Assembly: GCA_044238735.1 (NCBI GenBank)
Contig: JBIICS010000118.1
Span: 1 to 8,896 of the forward strand
Direction: 5' to 3'
Origin: JBIICS01 sp044238735
GTDB taxonomy: Bacteria; Bacteroidota; Bacteroidia; UBA4408
DNA: 8,896 nucleotides
The notes under the pieces are model-generated. The model was not told the origin of the DNA. It searched no databases and was given only the letters and a program-made list of their open reading frames with translations. Shown piece by piece: positions 7,209 through 8,896 of the stretch; position 1 is the stretch's first letter, and the number at the start of each line of letters is the position of its first letter. The translations under genes and the position numbers were made by a program.

Positions 7209-8896
7209 TTATAATTTCTTCTTTATACCTTTAGTAGGCTCTGCTTTTAAGGGATCATCTGGCCAGCTATGTTTAGGATAACGTTGTTTTAACTCTTTCT
7301 TTACTTCGTGGTAACCATTATTCCAAAAACTCTTTAAGTCTTGCGTAACCTGAACTGGTTTGTAACCGGGCGATAAAAGATGAATTAAAAGTTTAGTTTT
7401 TCCATTATTTATCAGAGGAGTTTCCATCCAACCGAAGATTTCCTGTAAACGAACTTCCAGTATAGGTTGATCGGGCCTGATGAGGTAATCAATTTTTATT
7501 TTACTGCCGGTTGGGACTTCAATATAACGTGGTGCCAGTTTATTAAGATCAAGTTGTTCGTGGTAGCCTAACCAGTTTAAAACAAGATCAGAAATATTTA
7601 GCTCTTTTATTTTTTGGATTGAAGTTGCATTACCAATAAACGGGCATAGCCATTCCTCAATGTTGTTAATTAAATTTTCGTTGTTTATCGGTTTCCAGTT
7701 AAGATTATTCGATTTTATTAAAAAATTTACACGCGCCTGAAGCTGCTTAAAATCATCATCAAGTTCAAATATCTTTATTCCGGTTTCCTTTATACGGTTA
7801 ATTAAAAAAAGTTGTAACTGTTCGGGGGAGATTTCTTTATTGATCTTTTCGTTGATGATGTTTTGTCCGATTACTGTTCTGATTAAACTCTCCGGCTTAT
7901 TATTTTTGTCGTTCCAGGAAATTACTGTAATCTCTTTAGATAGTGGTAAAATACTTTCAAGCTCAACCGAGCTGGCCATAAATGCTTTTCCGATACCCTC
8001 GCGTGAATCTGCAGTTGGGATAATGAGCCAGTCGAAATGAGTAAGCTCATCGTTTAAAGGAATCGAAACTCGTATTCCATTGCTTAATTTATAAACATTT
8101 TGTTCTGTTCGTTTTGCAATTCTATCAGGATATGCTCTTGAAAGTAATTCGCCTGTATAAATTTCTACATTACTCAACACGTAATTACCTGTTAATTTAA
8201 AATAATTTTGCCACCATTTTGTTGCGCGTTCTATTCGGTTCAGTACTGCTAAATCGACATTTATTTTTTGTTTGTTTCTTAATTGATGAAGCTCGTTTAG
8301 TCTATGCCAGATATCAATTGAAAAATTATCTTTAATCGGATCTCTCTCTTCCAATATTGCTATTAGGTCTATAGCCAATAAAAAAAGATTGGTATTGTTT
8401 TTACTTTGTGCATAAAGTAACATATTGGCCAAGCGAGGATGTGTGGGTAAGTTGTTTAGTTTAACACCATTTTCGGTTATTTTATTGTTGCTAATTGCAT
8501 TTAAACTTTCGAGCAGCGAAATAGTACTTTTGATAAGAGCAGGATCTGGCCTAGTAATAAAAGTATAATCGTTTAAATTTATAGAGCCCCATCGAGCAAG
8601 TGTTAAAAACATTGCACTAAGATCAGCTGAAATTATTTCGGGCTTTCTTTTATCTATTAATCTTTTATAGGTAGCTTCGGTGTATATTCGGAAACAGTTA
8701 CCCTCTGTTAATCTGCCTGCTCTTCCGGCTCTCTGAGTGGCTGCATCTTTTGTTACACGTTGAGTAACTAATTTATTTAAGCCAGCATTTTTATCAAATT
8801 GAGATATACGCATCCAACCCGAATCAATTACAGTTGTAATACCTTCTATTGTTAATGACGTTTCGGATATGGAAGTTGATAATACAATCTTTCTTT
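7209..8896 (-). CDS. hrpB: HrpB-type DEAH-box ATP-dependent helicase, C-terminal part (5' end beyond window)
   Basis: The frame is open to the window edge: 27 further codons precede the Met at 8813, so that Met is internal. The 561 visible residues start within the second RecA-like domain. Motif V reads STSISETSLTIEGI, followed by TTVIDSGW. Motif VI, QRAGRAGR, is at nt 8712-8735. Next comes the HA2-type winged-helix and helical-bundle region (LTLARWGSINL, PTHPRLANMLL), then an OB-like region. The C-terminus is diagnostic of HrpB rather than HrpA: PVQVTQDLKSFW, KKELKQRYPKHSWPDDP, then a PT-K-KK basic tail. HrpB proteins are usually about 800 residues, so roughly 250 (motifs I to IV) lie outside. 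They are presumed RNA helicases; HrpB's cellular role is poorly defined and it is usually dispensable. Motif V has Ser where enterobacterial HrpB has Asn, and Ser-Glu-Thr in place of Ala-Glu-Thr. It is convergent with the DinB-like gene and appears intact over the visible part. Confidence 0.94.
   Translation of the reverse strand, partial: RKIVLSTSISETSLTIEGITTVIDSGWMRISQFDKNAGLNKLVTQRVTKDAATQRAGRAGRLTEGNCFRIYTEATYKRLIDKRKPEIISADLSAMFLTLARWGSINLNDYTFITRPDPALIKSTISLLESLNAISNNKITENGVKLNNLPTHPRLANMLLYAQSKNNTNLFLLAIDLIAILEERDPIKDNFSIDIWHRLNELHQLRNKQKINVDLAVLNRIERATKWWQNYFKLTGNYVLSNVEIYTGELLSRAYPDRIAKRTEQNVYKLSNGIRVSIPLNDELTHFDWLIIPTADSREGIGKAFMASSVELESILPLSKEITVISWNDKNNKPESLIRTVIGQNIINEKINKEISPEQLQLFLINRIKETGIKIFELDDDFKQLQARVNFLIKSNNLNWKPINNENLINNIEEWLCPFIGNATSIQKIKELNISDLVLNWLGYHEQLDLNKLAPRYIEVPTGSKIKIDYLIRPDQPILEVRLQEIFGWMETPLINNGKTKLLIHLLSPGYKPVQVTQDLKSFWNNGYHEVKKELKQRYPKHSWPDDPLKAEPTKGIKKKL

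Noticed and set aside
7840..8040. 66-codon + strand open frame opposite hrpB
   Set aside because: It is antisense to well-conserved HrpB sequence and has no support of its own.
8811..8813. ATG (minus strand) as start of the helicase
   Set aside because: The 27 upstream codons encode helicase motif V in the same frame without a stop.

Overview
The window looks like an ordinary chromosomal segment of a member of the Bacteroidota, probably from a lineage with a type IX secretion system (T9SS). The DNA is AT-rich. All visible stop codons are TAA or TAG. Starts lack clear Shine-Dalgarno sequences and sit behind A-rich leaders. A T9SS type-B (gliding-motility-like, CHU_C) sorting domain and a PorP/SprF family protein, both largely confined to this phylum, are adjacent. 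I cannot name a genus.

Layout: (1) Nt 1-1446 (+) hold the 3' end of a large secreted, repeat-rich surface protein that ends in a T9SS type-B C-terminal signal. (2) Nt 1450-2400 (+) encode a PorP/SprF-like outer-membrane protein, 3 nt downstream and presumably co-transcribed. (3) A 209-nt AT-rich gap holds small inverted repeats. (4) Nt 2610-3362 (+) encode a periplasmic LolA-fold-like protein. Only 3 nt later, nt 3366-6446 (+) encode a 1026-residue exported beta-propeller protein with Asp-box (BNR/sortilin-like) repeats. (5) A 244-nt gap holds a strong nested hairpin followed by five T's, read as the terminator of the preceding pair. (6) Nt 6691-7143 (+) encode a small DinB-fold (DUF1569-like) putative metal-binding protein starting at GTG. 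(7) Nt 7209-8896 (-) carry the C-terminal two thirds of an HrpB-type DEAH-box helicase, convergent with the DinB-like gene and cut by the window edge.

How the genes fit together: the first pair fits the recurring Bacteroidota arrangement of a type-B T9SS cargo followed by its PorP/SprF partner, which helps deliver or anchor the cargo at the cell surface. The second pair encodes two exported proteins without T9SS sorting domains, probably periplasmic or envelope-associated, whose joint function is unknown. The DinB-like and hrpB genes look unrelated to the envelope genes. I found no tRNA, rRNA, CRISPR array, insertion sequence, phage gene or defence system. Nothing here makes a convincing case for a previously undescribed system; the findings are modest leads.
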